Program-made: the position numbers and the translations under genes | The notes under the pieces: model-generated | The model's database searches: none | Told to the model about the DNA's origin: nothing | What the model saw: the letters and a program-made list of their open reading frames with translations, nothing else | Assembly (NCBI GenBank): GCA_023055355.1 | Contig: JALJCS010000001.1 | Span: 102,533,381-102,597,380, forward strand | Length of the DNA: 64,000 nucleotides | Direction: 5' to 3' | From: Agelaius tricolor | Taxonomy: Eukaryota; Chordata; Aves; Passeriformes; Icteridae | Shown here: positions 10,907-23,900 of the stretch, one piece after another | Numbering within the stretch: the stretch's first letter is position 1 | Layout of the letters: each line of letters begins with the position of its first letter

Positions 10907-13872
10907 ATCTTGCAGTAAAACTTATATGTATCAAAGATATTTGTGAGGGAAGGAAATAGAATGTAGTGCACTATCCCCTTTGGAAGTAATAAGCAGTTTC
11001 AGGGTATGATTAAGTATCATTTGTTTGACAATTACAGTGTTAGATTCAAATAAAATGAAAACTTACCTATGACTGATCTATAAAATATATTTTAAGTTAT
11101 TAAATGAAGCATTTTCCAGTAATTTCTGTTGTATACAACTCATATTTAAAATTTCCTCAGAATAAAAGATTACAAGGATTCAAAGATCTCTTAAGATTTG
11201 CCCATTCTTATTTTTTCAGAAGGTAGTAGCATCTTTTTCCTGTGCAGCACATCTTAGACCTTACTTGATTTGTTCTCTTTCTTCCTTTGTCAAGCAGTCT
11301 CTTCTCAGCTATTTAATCTTGTATGAGCACATTTCATCCATGCTGGCTTTCTTTTCTGCTTATCTCTGAAACTGTAGCCTGTAGATGTATCATCATCTAA
11401 CATATTATCTCCCTAAACTGTTTTATCCATGCACTGGGCTATAGAGTCCTCCATACAGAGACAACAGGTAGTCAGCATGCAGCTGGTGTACACAAAATGC
11501 AGCCAGGTCTTTAAAATTGATTGCTAATTTTGAAGCATTCAAACAGACAATTCGTAGACTTCAGAAACAGAGGATGCTGAGTATCACCATTAAAATGTAA
11601 CAGCCTGAAAACGACTGGTGATAATGTTGATGACAATGGTAGTTGCTGGAGTTTTGACCATTGCTGTGCTTATTTTGCACTAAGACATGAGGGATTTTTG
11701 TCATAAGAAGAATAATCTTCAAGGACTTGGGTTTTCTGAAGGCTCAGAATCAAATCTCAGATATCATAAGAGGCCAGGGCTTAAACAACCTCTTTTATCT
11801 CCACTGGTGAGCGAAATATCATTTTAGTACATTACTAGGTTTACATTTCTTGTCTAAAAATAGGATGGATACCTATGTTCTCAGGCTTCTTACCTGTAGG
11901 TGGTTTATTCTACCTCTGCTCTAACCTAAAATCCAAAGAGTTAAAGACATGAAACTGTTCACTTTTTACATCAGGAGTGGCTTCTGCTGATTTTTTGCTT
12001 TAAGAGTCTGTGAAGTCTAAGTGAAAGCAAAAGAATATATTTTTGCAGCATGTATCAATCTTCTGGTAGTCTTTGATGTCTTTAAGGGTATTCATGGTCT
12101 AAATGACTACCACACTTTTATAGAAATAACTGAAACCTGGATTTGAAATAATTGACACCAAAGGGAAAACATGTTAAAAGTGGTAATCTCTATTCACCAC
12201 TTAATTTTTTTTCCAGTGCCAACACTTCAAAGGTAAACTAATCCTTTTTTTTCTTGAAATTTAGTGATTTTTCCAAAGTAAAGATATTTTATTATAAAAA
12301 TGGATATGTACACACTCTTCACAAGGAAGACACCTAAGAAAGTTTTAAGAAAAAATATTTTTGGCAACAAAACCATTGCCTTAAGGATTTTTTCTTACAG
12401 TTTACTTAGAAGGTTTTTCTTTCTGATTTCAAAGCCATAAGTGAAATTAGAAAAATCAAACCAGCCCAAACCCAAAAACCTGTAAACTACATTGTGTGCA
12501 AGCAAGGCTTCTGAAAATTTTCAAATAACATGTCTTTACCTCTTATGAATTTGCCTTTTGCAAAACTCTTGTTTTTTGTGATAGCATCAGTTCTCCTCTA
12601 CACACTTGGGATGAACTCTTGATTAATACAGTTAGTAGGGGGAAAATGTTGAGGACCAGCTTCTACTGGTTTATGTAAGTAGATGTGGTAACAGAAGAAT
12701 GTAAACTGGGATTTATTCTTGCTGGCTCTGCTAATTTTCAAGAACCAGATCACATTCTCATGTGCAGTGTAGTAACACAAAGTTAATCAGAATAATACTG
12801 CACATAGTCCTTTGCAAGATACTAAGCTCTTTGTAGATGCTAAATGAGGCATATCTCAATAAATTCCCTGCCTGAAACCAATTTCTGAACAAGTCAGAAA
12901 GAATAAAGCATCTCAGAGCCTCTGTGGATTAGTGGGATTGAGAGGCACACACATGGGATTTCCTGGTCACCCTGGAAATCACCACTCAGATATGGTGATT
13001 TCCAGGTGAAGCTTCTCTCTGATGGGCTTGTCATGAAAACACTGTCTAGAAAGGAAAGCCATGACAAAACATACATCAATGGTATGTCAAATTCCTTTCA
13101 AAATGAATAGTGATATCATCAGTGTTCATTTCCAAAGAGAATTTCTTCATAGGTATGTGAAAGGGTAGTGAGGTCCTGAGAAAATTATTTTTTAGCTTTT
13201 CCCCTTTTTCTCTGCATCCATATTTACTTAAAATCATAATAATTTAGGTGGTAGAGAGCAGCAGCACAAGAACAGAAATTCAAAGCCTTTAACTAAAACT
13301 AACGGCAAAGAATTGAAAATGGGATAGAATGTAATTAAATCACGTCCAATTTTTAAAGTAATATGCATTCTTTTATTCACAGATAATGCATTAATTTCAC
13401 GTCTTTAAAGCAAAGTAGCTCCTTAATATCAGCATTTGACATAGTAGTTTGTAATTCAGATGGGATCTTGCTTCCATTTTTATAGGATATTCTACATCCC
13501 CATTATGTCTTGGCCACTGCATCCAAGAGCAAAAACAGCCTGTTAAAGAAGCCACAAAAGAGGTGGTTTGCCCAGTTTTCTTGGGAAGGTATTCTACATA
13601 CACCAGGCAAATTTGATAGCATTATTTTTGAATTAATTTATATTTCACTTACTGATTAAAAAAAAAAAAAAAGCAATTAAAAGAGGATCAGAGATAAAAA
13701 TTTAAAAATTCAGGGAACACTTGGAATGGGGGCCCCAGAGTCCATTTGCTTCTGATTGCCATCACTGTGCTACAAAGCATTTAACATTTAAGCATCTGCA
13801 GGTTTCGACATTGAGCTTATTTCTTCACTGATGTAAACAATGTTAAAGCTCTCTTAGTAGTGAGAGATGTGA
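10907..13872. other. AT-rich non-coding DNA, no gene seen
   Basis: No coding exon, RNA gene or repeat family recognised. The only structured sequence is the 14-bp hairpin at 12971-13006. Confidence 0.6.
12971..13006. repeat. Perfect 14-bp hairpin, 8-nt loop
   Basis: CCTGGAAATCACCA (12971-12984) and TGGTGATTTCCAGG (12993-13006) are exact reverse complements around an 8-nt loop. No coding gene adjoins it. Confidence 0.85.
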
Positions 13873-13941
13873 TTTCTGTTAGCATCTCAGTAGGGTAACA
13901 ATGTAGGGCTCATTGTTACCCTACTGAGATGCTAACAGAAA
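13873..13941. repeat. Perfect 31-bp inverted repeat (hairpin), 7-nt loop
   Basis: Positions 13873-13903 and 13911-13941 are exact reverse complements over 31 bp, separated by the 7-nt loop TAGGGCT (13904-13910). Pairing stops abruptly on both outer sides, where A faces A. The stem is mixed in composition (TAGCATCTCAG and GGGTAACAATG occur in the left arm), so it is not an AT-slip product. A stem this long and perfect is not expected by chance in 64 kb. It could be a recent templated inversion, a foldback element or a small-RNA precursor. No repeat family was recognised. Confidence 0.95.
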
Positions 13942-16900
13942 AGAAGTGAAAGGAATAAAGTTCAACAAAAGTTTTGAGAGATTTCCAAAGAAAAAAGTGA
14001 TTATAACTTCTTCTTTTTCAAAGGGTCAGTTGTTCAGTAAGGCAGTCTCAGAGGGTGACATTACATTATTATACCAATTTGTCACCTAAATTAAAGCCAT
14101 TTAGCCTGTTATTTAATGTGCAGCTGCAGAACTGATGTGTTTTATTTTATTTTTAATGTGCTTTTTTATAAATGGGAAAAAGAAAACTCTATATGGAGGT
14201 AAAAATCACATCAACTCTAAAGATGTTGCTTATGATAGGAACATTCTCTGGCAAGAGGAACAATAATCTGAACAGATCAAAATGCTCTCCTTTGTTACAT
14301 ATATCTTGTTGGTTAAAAACACAGCAGTACAGACATATCCCTTTACACAGACATCTTATTTTCTTTACATCTGTTCTGTTTTTCTGATAAAGTACTTCCC
14401 CTAAAACAGACATGAGTGCATTTGTGCAGCCCCAGAACCTATTTCACATGTTGTGACCATGGCTAGTGTCTTCTTCCCCTGAAATTATGAAATAACTCAA
14501 TTTATATTTTATATGTTACTGCTTCTATTGTTTTATGTACTACTATTTATTTTATTTTATTTCTTATGCTTTAAATATTTGACTGATCTACCAGGAATAA
14601 GAAACAATATCTACAAGACAGAGGACCATATGGAAAACATAGAGAAATGCAAGACTGCTGCAAGATTAAATCTGAACAGCTCTACTCCCCATTTGACTCT
14701 AACTAGAAGCTTGTTCAGAATTACTTCAAATTCAGGTCTAATTTTAATCCCTTTCTTGCTTTACAATTCAGAGTGCTTATCATCATACTGTATTATGCCA
14801 GAGGCAGTATTTCTATCAGAATGATAAAGTGCTGTCCTGGATGGTCAGTTATCCAAATCTGTGAATAGTTTTTACATATGCCATCAAATATACAAATTTA
14901 CTTTCCTGGAGGACTATCTCCTCCTGAAGTTTCTCTCTACCTCTACATTTAGCTTTCAGTTTGACTCTTGAAGACCTCCTAATAAGCACACTCCTTTCAT
15001 ATTTTTTGCTCCATTTTTAGGGTTTTTTCATACTAAAGTCTCATTTGTCATGCTTTCTTGGGTTTTTTCAGTCTCTTTGCTTTTGATTGCTTTACTAAAT
15101 TGCACATCAATCCTTTATTGTCTCCTTAAAACTCTATCATATTTTTTATATTTTCAAAGAAGCACGTTTATATATCAGAGAAAAATAGTACTGACCTAGT
15201 TTTCTGTTCTGCTTTTATTCAAAGCAATTGCCACATGCACACAGTCCTATATTCAAATACTCGGAACAAGGGTAATTGCCCAGGATTTATCAGTTTTATC
15301 AAAGCACCCATGCACAAACAGGCACATGATGGAGTTTACTTTTCTGTGGGCAGTAGAAGTGGGATTACACCCCAAGGTGCCAGGCTCCAGGAGGTTGTTA
15401 CAAGCAGTAGTGTGTTACACTGAGTTTTTAGAGATGGAATCATGTGGTGCAGGTTTGTAGCTGGCAGTTGGTGGAGTGAGTTTGGATTAGCTATGAAGGC
15501 TCATGGTTCTGCACTTGGCTCCAGTGATCTGATGGCTGGGAAATCCTGAATGGCTACACTGTGATTATGATTCAGCATTATCTCATCTCTCGGCTGCTGA
15601 AACTGACGCAGGAAAATGGTGAGACCTCGGACTGAAATGCAGTCCTAACTGTTTCTTATGTATGACTCTTCTAATTCTGTTTTGTAGATATTTTCTGAAA
15701 TCACTCATGACCTATCAGCATTTCACTGAGATGTTGTCCTTGTCTAAGTCTTTCTTGTGTGGAATGACAGGAAGTAATGTCAAGCATGACAGAAGAAAAA
15801 ATCAGCAAGGAACATCTTAGCACCCTGTCAAGGCAACTCTGCAACTTTTTTATCACAGCTCAAGAGGAAAACACTGCTTTGTAATTATGACTCACTGATT
15901 ATGGGTAGTTCAAGTGAAAATAACAACAAAAATAACAATTATAACAACTGTTTTCTCCTCTATCTCGTGGAGTTCTTAATCCATTTACAGCATCCATTTC
16001 TTTTTGCAGGGACCATCAACCTGAAAACCTGTGCTGTTAGCGAAAGGCTCTAGCTGTTCCTTGGAGCCCTCAACCTTTTTTTTTTATATGAAGAAAGAAG
16101 GGGTTTTTTTCCTTTTTCACATTTTCTTAGCCATTCCTCTACTATCAGATAATGGTCAGAAACATGTTTTCCTCAGAAATTTCCTTTGGACTTCAACTAA
16201 TCTGCCAAATCAGAGTTTAAATTGCAAAATTAAATTATTATTCTGATTTGTTCATCTATGGGCTTAATTTAATTATATTATGACAGATATGAACAAATTA
16301 AGTCTTCTAATTTTTGCATAAAGGAAACCAATAGCAAGATTCAAATTCTTTTTTGGCTGGTCACAATGTGAAGGTCTGTTATGTGTAAGTCTTTCTACCA
16401 AAGCTCCTTTTAAATGATCAATGTTTCCTTCCATACATATTAAGAAAACAACCTTACATTTAAATAACTCTTGATTTAAATATTTATTATTTAACCTTTC
16501 AGTAAAAACATTTATTGAATATCATTTAAATATTTTAATTTTTTAACAATAAATAAAACCCAACCTGCACTAAAATAATGCTAAATTTGTGACACAAACT
16601 GATTGCCTCAAGACAAACACCTCCAAAGTCAGGTTGAAAATATATTGTTATTTGTATTCAATTTAAAATAAAACAAGCCAAAGCCCAGGGATAGAATTGG
16701 AAAGAATCATGAAAGGTCCTGGTGTAATAAAAGAAATCTTCTGAGTACATTACAACTGTTATATTTTAATTCTTGTTTAACTTTAATAATTAAAAATAGC
16801 CACAATTAAATACATTTGGAAAAAAACAACTTCTTTAACTCTAAAAGCTTTAAGAAATATAAATCTGTGGGCAACCCAATAAAATCCTGGAATGCATGCA

Positions 16901-17407
16901 GGATAACTTCTGTCCTGGATAAACCAAAATGCTTTATTCCACATATATCTATGCCCAAAATTATTACTGTCTCTTTAAAGCCAGGAGCCAAGGCCAGAAA
17001 CAGAACTGCACAGCCTGGGGGATTCCCTTTACAAAGTTGAAGTCGCCCAAGCAGCACCCACACCTTCTTGCCTTGTGGTCTTTGCCTAAGGCAGAGGCTT
17101 TGCTTAGTTTTGGGGTTTTTTTTCTTTGTTTTCTTCCTTTTGTTTCTCTCCTATTCATTTTTTTCTTATTGGTGGAAAGGGATTTGTTAAAAATAAGGTC
17201 AGGAAACAAGTTCTGGAGTTCCCCTTAAACTGTCTTAAACCAAGACAGCTTCCTAAGCCAGGCAATAGACAGCCCTCCCACAGGGAAAGCAATGATGGAG
17301 CTGATAGTCATGAATGTGTGTGAGCTGTTTGGGAACGTCAGGGCTGGAGGCAGGCTGGGCTGCTGGGATCAGATGCAAGTGGAGCTCACAGCCTTGAGGA
17401 ACATGGG
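13942..17407. other. AT-rich non-coding DNA, no gene seen
   Basis: No gene or repeat family recognised. Several ORFs of 60-103 codons are present (for example 14513-14824), with hydrophobic low-complexity starts and no domain. T-rich tracts occur near 16076-16110 and 17113-17165. Confidence 0.55.
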
Positions 17408-17690
17408 TGTTCTGGTTTGAAACAAAAACAGCGAGAGACTCCAAGTCAGAAATACAATTAGGAAAAGGGAAAAGAAAACCAAAATACATGCAATAATTCA
17501 AAAGGAAAAAAAAAACAACAAACCAAACAGCAAAACAACAAACCACTGGCAAAGTCAGAATACAAGCTGACACCCTGTTGGTCAGGGTGTTGGTAGCAGT
17601 CCAGTTGGATTGGTGGCTGCAGTCCTCCTGGAGAGGCAAATGTGGTTCTGTTGGAGCAGTGATTCTGTAGAAAGAGTGAGCCCAGATGGT
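17408..17690 (+). mobile_element. Truncated LTR, same family as 34360-34915
   Basis: Starts TGTTCTGGTTTGAAAC. It aligns along its length with the fuller copy at 34360, sharing GGTGGCTGCAG (17612-17622 here, 34528-34538 there), TGTGGTTCT and GCAGTGAT in the same order. An A/C-rich insertion at about 17500-17545 makes this copy longer before the shared block. Similarity fades after about 17690, so only the 5' half of the LTR remains. The family resembles passerine ERVL-type LTRs by my recollection, which was not checked. No retroviral coding sequence adjoins it. Confidence 0.65.
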
Positions 17691-19984
17691 GCCTAATTCC
17701 TGTGCAAATCCAACATGTGCACATATGTGCTTTGAATATTGTAGGATATCTCAAATGGGACAAGACACCTGCATTTAAGCATCCCCCAAAGAGTTTAATT
17801 CAACAAGTGAATATATCCACAACCTCCATATTTAATATGCCATTGGTTTTAAGGGACACATCCAGGTTAACTAGTCTGTATACATAAAAACAGAGATTAA
17901 GACTCCTTTTATGAGGTGAGTCCATAATATGAATGGAAAAATAAGTTATGAGTGATTCACCTGACCTGGAACAGCAGAGAAGAAGTTTTAGAAAAGTTAG
18001 CTTAGTTTTACATGTATACTAATAATAGTATTATCTAGAGAATAAATTTTTGACACTAAATAAATAAACTAACACACACCATTAAGTGAAGAATGACCTA
18101 ACTTTTGGTTGTAAAAGCCTGCTAAAGACTGTTCTGTTGAAGTAATAGTTCCTCATTCTTCCCTCAGATACACTACTGAGAAGGTGGTCAGAAAGAACAC
18201 CTGAACCCTTCCAAAGGAGCCTTCTGTTCATTCCCTCTCTTTGCCTGTCCCCTGTTAAAATTTAATTCAAGATTTAGTTTGAACACAGAAAGGTGGCTTT
18301 ATGTCTATAAGATTTATGTCTTATTTATGCAAATATAAGCAGTGTTTATTTGAATACTGCTGAAGCTGGAGAGGGAAAGATTTCACTTGGGGAATTTTTC
18401 TTAAATTTGTAGCTTTCTGATTATGGTTAATTCCTCTTGTTACTGTCATTAGAAGCTGCTCTGAGAAGATGAAAAGCATGTAGTGGCCATTTATTATTTC
18501 ACCCAGAATCCCTGGAGCACACTGAAGATGGGAGGAAAGTCGAATCAAATAACTTGACTGACATTAAGTCAATACCTTTCTCAGTTTTACTCTTCTTCCT
18601 TTTCTTCCACTTACTCAGCTGGGATGCACCGACCTAGCATGCACATGGATAATAGATCTTAAATTCATGGAACATCCAGGTTGATTACTCTTTATTACAG
18701 AAGCTTGATGAAAACATAAGAGCAGAATGCTAATCAAATAAATGGGAAACTTTTTTCAACTGAGGAAGCAAAAAAAGTATTTATGAACTGTTATCTCAGA
18801 GAGATACTTTTTCCCCAAAAAAATGTCCTATATGTAAAGTGTATGAGGGATAATATGCTGTTGAGGAATTCATACAGAGAAAAGCTTATGGTGAAAGAGT
18901 ACTACCAAGTTTGCAAAGACAAACCTTTCAACATTAAGAAAAGCTGGCTGCCTTTGCAACTTTACTTAAGGTCCACTAATTTCCTATCACTGTAATTAAA
19001 GTGATCACATGCTAATTTTTCCATTGGATTTCTTCATCTGATACTCAGAGTATAATGAATTAGTCTGTGGCCTTTGCTCAGATTTAATCCATGGAGACAT
19101 ATGGACTTGTTCTTAAGATAACCATCAGTATGCTATTTTAGGACTCCACAGACAGCTGCAGGGTCACATGTTCTTGCAGTACTATGGAATAGTAATATCT
19201 ATGTTTATATAAAAAACAATTAATGAACTAAAAAGTTAAAAAAAATAGAAATTCAATAATCACATTTGAGATGATAGAGTTAGGAATAGTTATACTAGAA
19301 GAATAAGCTGTCATTCTTTAGTTGCTCACATTTGATGAATTTTGTTGTATGTCATGAAGCACAGCTCTGCCACAGAAAATTTCAGCATAACAGCTTTCAA
19401 CTTGGCAAAGTTATAAGAAACTGAAAAAAAAAATATTATCCAGCTATCTTTCAATAACTGTTAATATGTTGAAGAATATCCAACAATAATTGTCATAGTT
19501 TTCTTGTCAGACTTTGTACCTTGCAAATAGTTCTCCTTATTTTTCAAAATGGGCCTTAGGAATGAATTGTACAAATATGCTAATACCTTGTTTGTGGTAA
19601 TAGAGTTCCCACATGAAATATACATCTAATATTTAAAGGATCTGTTATATACAGTGAAAAAAAAAGTTTTAGAAAGCTTATGGAATTTGTGTTGTACTAA
19701 AAATAATCAAGGTTTTTTTAGAAGAGAGTACTGAAGGGAACTGTGGAAAGTGGGACATAATTAAAATTTATAAATTAAATTATTCTACTTTCCAAGGAAT
19801 TAAAATATAACTATAGTACTTTATGTCATTTTTCTTCCTTTGCCTTTAGGACTAATAAAGGAGCAGCAGAAATTGAAGGCTGTGACACTGAATTGGGAGT
19901 CTTGAAAATTAGTTCTGTTTTCAGCTCTGCAAGTAATTTGTTTCTGACCTTCTCATTCACCTTTAGGATGAAATGCTTCAGGTC
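17691..19984. other. AT-rich non-coding DNA, no gene seen
   Basis: No gene or repeat family recognised. The ORFs here are short and without domains. Confidence 0.55.
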
Positions 19985-20112
19985 TTCCTTCCTTCCTTCC
20001 TTCCTTCCTTCCTTCCTTCCTTCCTTCCTTCCTTCCTTCCTTCCTTCCTTCCTTCCTTCCTTCCTTCCTTCCTTCCTTCCTTCCTTCCTTCCTTCCTTCC
20101 TTCCTTCCTTCC
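19985..20112. repeat. (TTCC)32 microsatellite
   Basis: An uninterrupted run of the tetranucleotide TTCC, 128 bp or about 32 copies, with no internal substitution seen. It generates the KEGR-type and LPSF-type repeat peptides in several frames (19826-20291), which are not genes. Such long pure arrays are usually polymorphic and can be mis-sized in assemblies. Confidence 0.97.
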
Positions 20113-20138
20113 TTTCCCTTTCTCTCTCTCTCTTTCTT
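20113..20138. repeat. CT-rich simple repeat next to (TTCC)n
   Basis: A short pyrimidine run including (CT)n at about 20120-20132, continuing the polypyrimidine strand of the adjoining microsatellite. Confidence 0.8.
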
Positions 20139-20917
20139 TGTTGTGTCAAAGGGGAAGAATTTATACCTTGATAAATCTCTGGTCCATACCTGGCCATGGA
20201 AAACTCTACAGAAAAATGGACAATAAAAAGAAAAAAAGTTGGATTTAAATCTCATCTTTCTAATAATCCCTGTGACAATAACAGGAAACAATTGATTTCA
20301 TGCATTTTTAATATTCAGGTTCTAACTTCTGAAATCTCCAAGCTCTTATTTAAACTATGACTTATTCTGACAGGAACCTGTCTATAGGTTTTGCGATCCT
20401 TAAATTTTGCTCCTGACAGGTGAAGACACTTTGGCATAAATTTCCCACGGTATTAAAGTGTTACAGTCTTGGTCAAATCACATCCTATCTGGCTTTAAAC
20501 ACAGTACAGAAACCCCTGTTAGCCTCAGTCCTCAATGCAGAGGTTGTTGCCATTGATCATGCTAACCCCAGCTCATCATGTCCTATTTGGCCTAGGCTTC
20601 TAGGCAGCTCATAAGCTCTTCTAGTGCCTACCCCACTTTAGGAGCTAAATCTCATCCAAAGCCTCTGAAAATCTGATCTCAAATCCTGGACTAGCATCGT
20701 GCTGAGACTTGAATTTAACTGAGCTTGTCCAGGATCACTATCTCACCAATCTCTCTCTCACCACTTCATTTTTTTTTCCTATACCAGACAGGGACAAAAC
20801 TAATGACAAACCAGTGTCCTCTTCTAGACTGAGCATAGAATGCAAACATACAAAAGAGATTAAGCCTTTCTTGGGGGGTGAGTTTGGTGCTTAGGGAAAT
20901 GTTTTTGTTCCGGACTT
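20139..20917. other. Non-coding DNA, no gene seen
   Basis: No gene or repeat family recognised between the microsatellite and the CR1 tail. The 64- and 61-codon ORFs have no domain. Confidence 0.5.
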
Positions 20918-20987
20918 GGCAGCACTGGGCTAAGAGTTGAACTCTGTGATTATAAAATCCTTTTCTAACCTAAATTCTATGATTATA
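20918..20987 (+). mobile_element. CR1 LINE 3' tail, about 70 bp, plus strand
   Basis: A very short 5'-truncated CR1. It has the segment AACTCTGTGATTATAAAATC, then the CTTTTCTAACCTAAATTCTATGATTAT end that matches the CR1 terminal region. The clue is the position of the CCTTTTCTAACCTAAA block directly before ATTCTATGATT. Confidence 0.75.
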
Positions 20988-23900
20988 CAACAAAACCTCT
21001 TTTAAACTTAGCTTGTAACCCCAATTATGTGACACTGAAGGACTGCTTAGCTGGTTTCTTATCTTTTCAAGCATTGGAGACACTTGGCCTTAGCAGACTG
21101 GTTAAACCAATTGTTCAGACATTTGAGGGGCATGAGTCTCTGGAGAAAATGTCTTTGTTATTCATCTCTAGTCTTCATGGTTTGCCTTCCTTCTCAGTAT
21201 ATTTTTTACCTCAAGGATATATTTATTGTCAGGGTACATCATAAAAAAGGCTCATAAAAAAAACCTAGCAATTCCATGCATATTAAAAAAAAATCTCTAA
21301 ACCATTTTTTCCCTAACTTTTGCATGTTGCCTCAGTCTGTTCTCAGTGATTGTGTACAGTACTAATTTTACTCAAATTGAAAGGTAACTCTATGTATACA
21401 GTTAGATGAACACATGTACAATCATGCATGCACATAGACACATTCTTTTTAACACAAGCTACCATGCTCTGACCTGATTAAAACAGTCAGTGTGTATAAG
21501 CCATCTCTCAGCTGTGGTAATAAATGAATATTCCTCTTAAGATTGCAAATCCCATAGATTGTGGCATAAAATAACTTTTAAATCCTGAACTGATGTAAAA
21601 TGTTTTCATGTTGTGGATAGGGTGGATGTGTGTATTGAATATTGTCTGAATAGGGTTAATTTGTAGAAAATCAAGACACGCTGTAGTACAGATTCTCAAA
21701 GCATTGATTCTTTCTATCCAAACACGTGAAAATGTACTTGTGGGTTTGCACCAAATCAATTGGAGGCTGCGTTATTCACAACACATGATTCCTTATGATT
21801 GTTCTGATGAAACTTGTCACAGGATTATTGTGACTCATCTGCTTTTGCAGCAGCACAGTTTATAACCCCCCATGCAGAATAAAGACAAATAGAATGAAAT
21901 GCTATAAGGTTTAAGTTTGGCATTTTTATTCATTAAAGGATTCTCTGTATTCACTCTGATGTTGCCATATACCAAATTAAAATAGCAGCTCCCTGAAAAA
22001 ACCTTCTGGAAACCTGCCCATTTTTTAATTTACATGTAGTCTTTGATCACAAAACTCAAAATATTGCACTGGTTTTTATTTCAGCTTCTCTCAGGCTTAC
22101 TGTGTTTCATTACTAGCTCACTATATTGGTGGTGGTGAGGGTTCTGTAGGTGGTGAAGAAGGTTACCAGGTGCTGTATCCTATTCTTTCTTACACTGTCT
22201 AAACTCCCTTTAGGCTGCAGTCTGCTTTTCAGTGTAGTCAGTTATTTTTTGCTTTGTGATAAATGCTGGATGCTAACTATATTGGGGACCCTTTATACAG
22301 CTACAATTAAAAGACTTTCTTTTCTGTTTTAATTATGGCATATTTTCCAAGAATTAATCTATTGAGCTGTCTTGAACAAAGCATACTGGAAAATGAAAGG
22401 GGAAAACATATTTTAGGATACATTAAATAGCTGGGATCTAAATTATCTAAAGTAGCCATTTGGAAATATTCAGAAATGTAGAGTGGAATAAATATGTAAA
22501 TTTTTGCTGAATGAGAGCCTGTAATGATATAAAATATGTTCAGAACTCTATAGGTTAATTCATGTAGATACAAACCTTGCAAAAATAACACACCCATTGC
22601 TTATGTCTCTGATAATACTTGACCTCTAAGACCACTGCTGATTCTTAATACTAATCTGACACCATCTTGATTTTTTAATGTTTCCCTTTGAAATACTTAC
22701 ATACATGAGCTGTAATAAGATTCAAATGACCAGAAAGATGATTTTGCCACATGCAAAATTAAAAAAAATAATAATCATTAAGTGGTTCTTGCAAGAAACC
22801 CACTCTATGTGGGTTTTGGAACATCTTGACTGACCAAAAAGCACTAAATTATTTCAAAATGTATTGATAGTGTCTTTGCAGTCATTTGAAGAACAAACAT
22901 GCAGGTGGTTGTTTGGAAGTAGTACATGAAGTAATTTTAAAATTAAAACTCACTTCCACTGTTAAAATTAACAAAAATTCTAAAATAAATAGTAACTTAT
23001 GACATTCTATGACACTGTAGTTCTTCACCAGTATTTTAGATTAGGATGTTCTTCAATAAACTGCATTTATTGTGGTGTGATGTCAGCATATAGGAACAGT
23101 TTTGGGGTTTTTTTTCATCTGAAGCTAAGTTGGAAAATGTGATGGAGGTATGGATCCAGCTAGTACACCCCAGTCACAAATAGATATTTCCCTGATATTA
23201 GCCATATGAGAACTACTCTGAAATAATCCCTCTGCCATAGGACTTATATAGGAAGGATCTTGAGTCTTTGTCAACAGCTGTTTCATTCCACAGACAGTGC
23301 ACAACTACTGCCCCATGCCATTTGCCAAAGCAGATGCTGCCTAACATGCACCTGCACCAGTGCATTTTTTGGTGTTCTGAAATGCAATGATCCCAGTTAC
23401 AGTTCTGGTTCCAAGTCAGGGTTCAGTACAAAGGCAAACCCCAAAGCAGGAAAATTGAACAAAGTTAGAAGGTTCCATAGATACATACACACTATAGGTA
23501 TAGAATGCATAAACAATGCGGCATAGGAAAGTGAGTTCAGCAATAATGCACTACATATTTAGAACCTAGATTTATTAATAATAGATGCAGGAAGAACAGA
23601 AGAGGAAATAGCTATCTTTCTGGGAAAACAAGTTTTTGAGCAACCTACCTGACATTTCTGAAGAAATATGGGGGAACTGTAAAACTAAAGCTTGAAATTA
23701 AAAGATATGCACTGTTTGATCAGTCAGAGCAGCATGACAAGAAAGAGACTATGGTAAACATGATACACTTGGGATGATGGATGACTCTGTTTTCATGTTT
23801 CTAATAACGTTCTTGAGCAGGCTAATCATTGCTCTGAGAACATGTCAAATTACATGTGCTTAATCATTTTCATGGGAAAGATATAATTTGCACAAGGTTT

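Noticed and set aside
17253..17763. 128- and 101-codon minus-strand ORFs
   Set aside because: They run antisense through the LTR at 17408 and its A-rich insertion; no domain.
19826..20291. Four ORFs with repeated KEGR or LPSF units
   Set aside because: They are translations of the (TTCC)n microsatellite in different frames.
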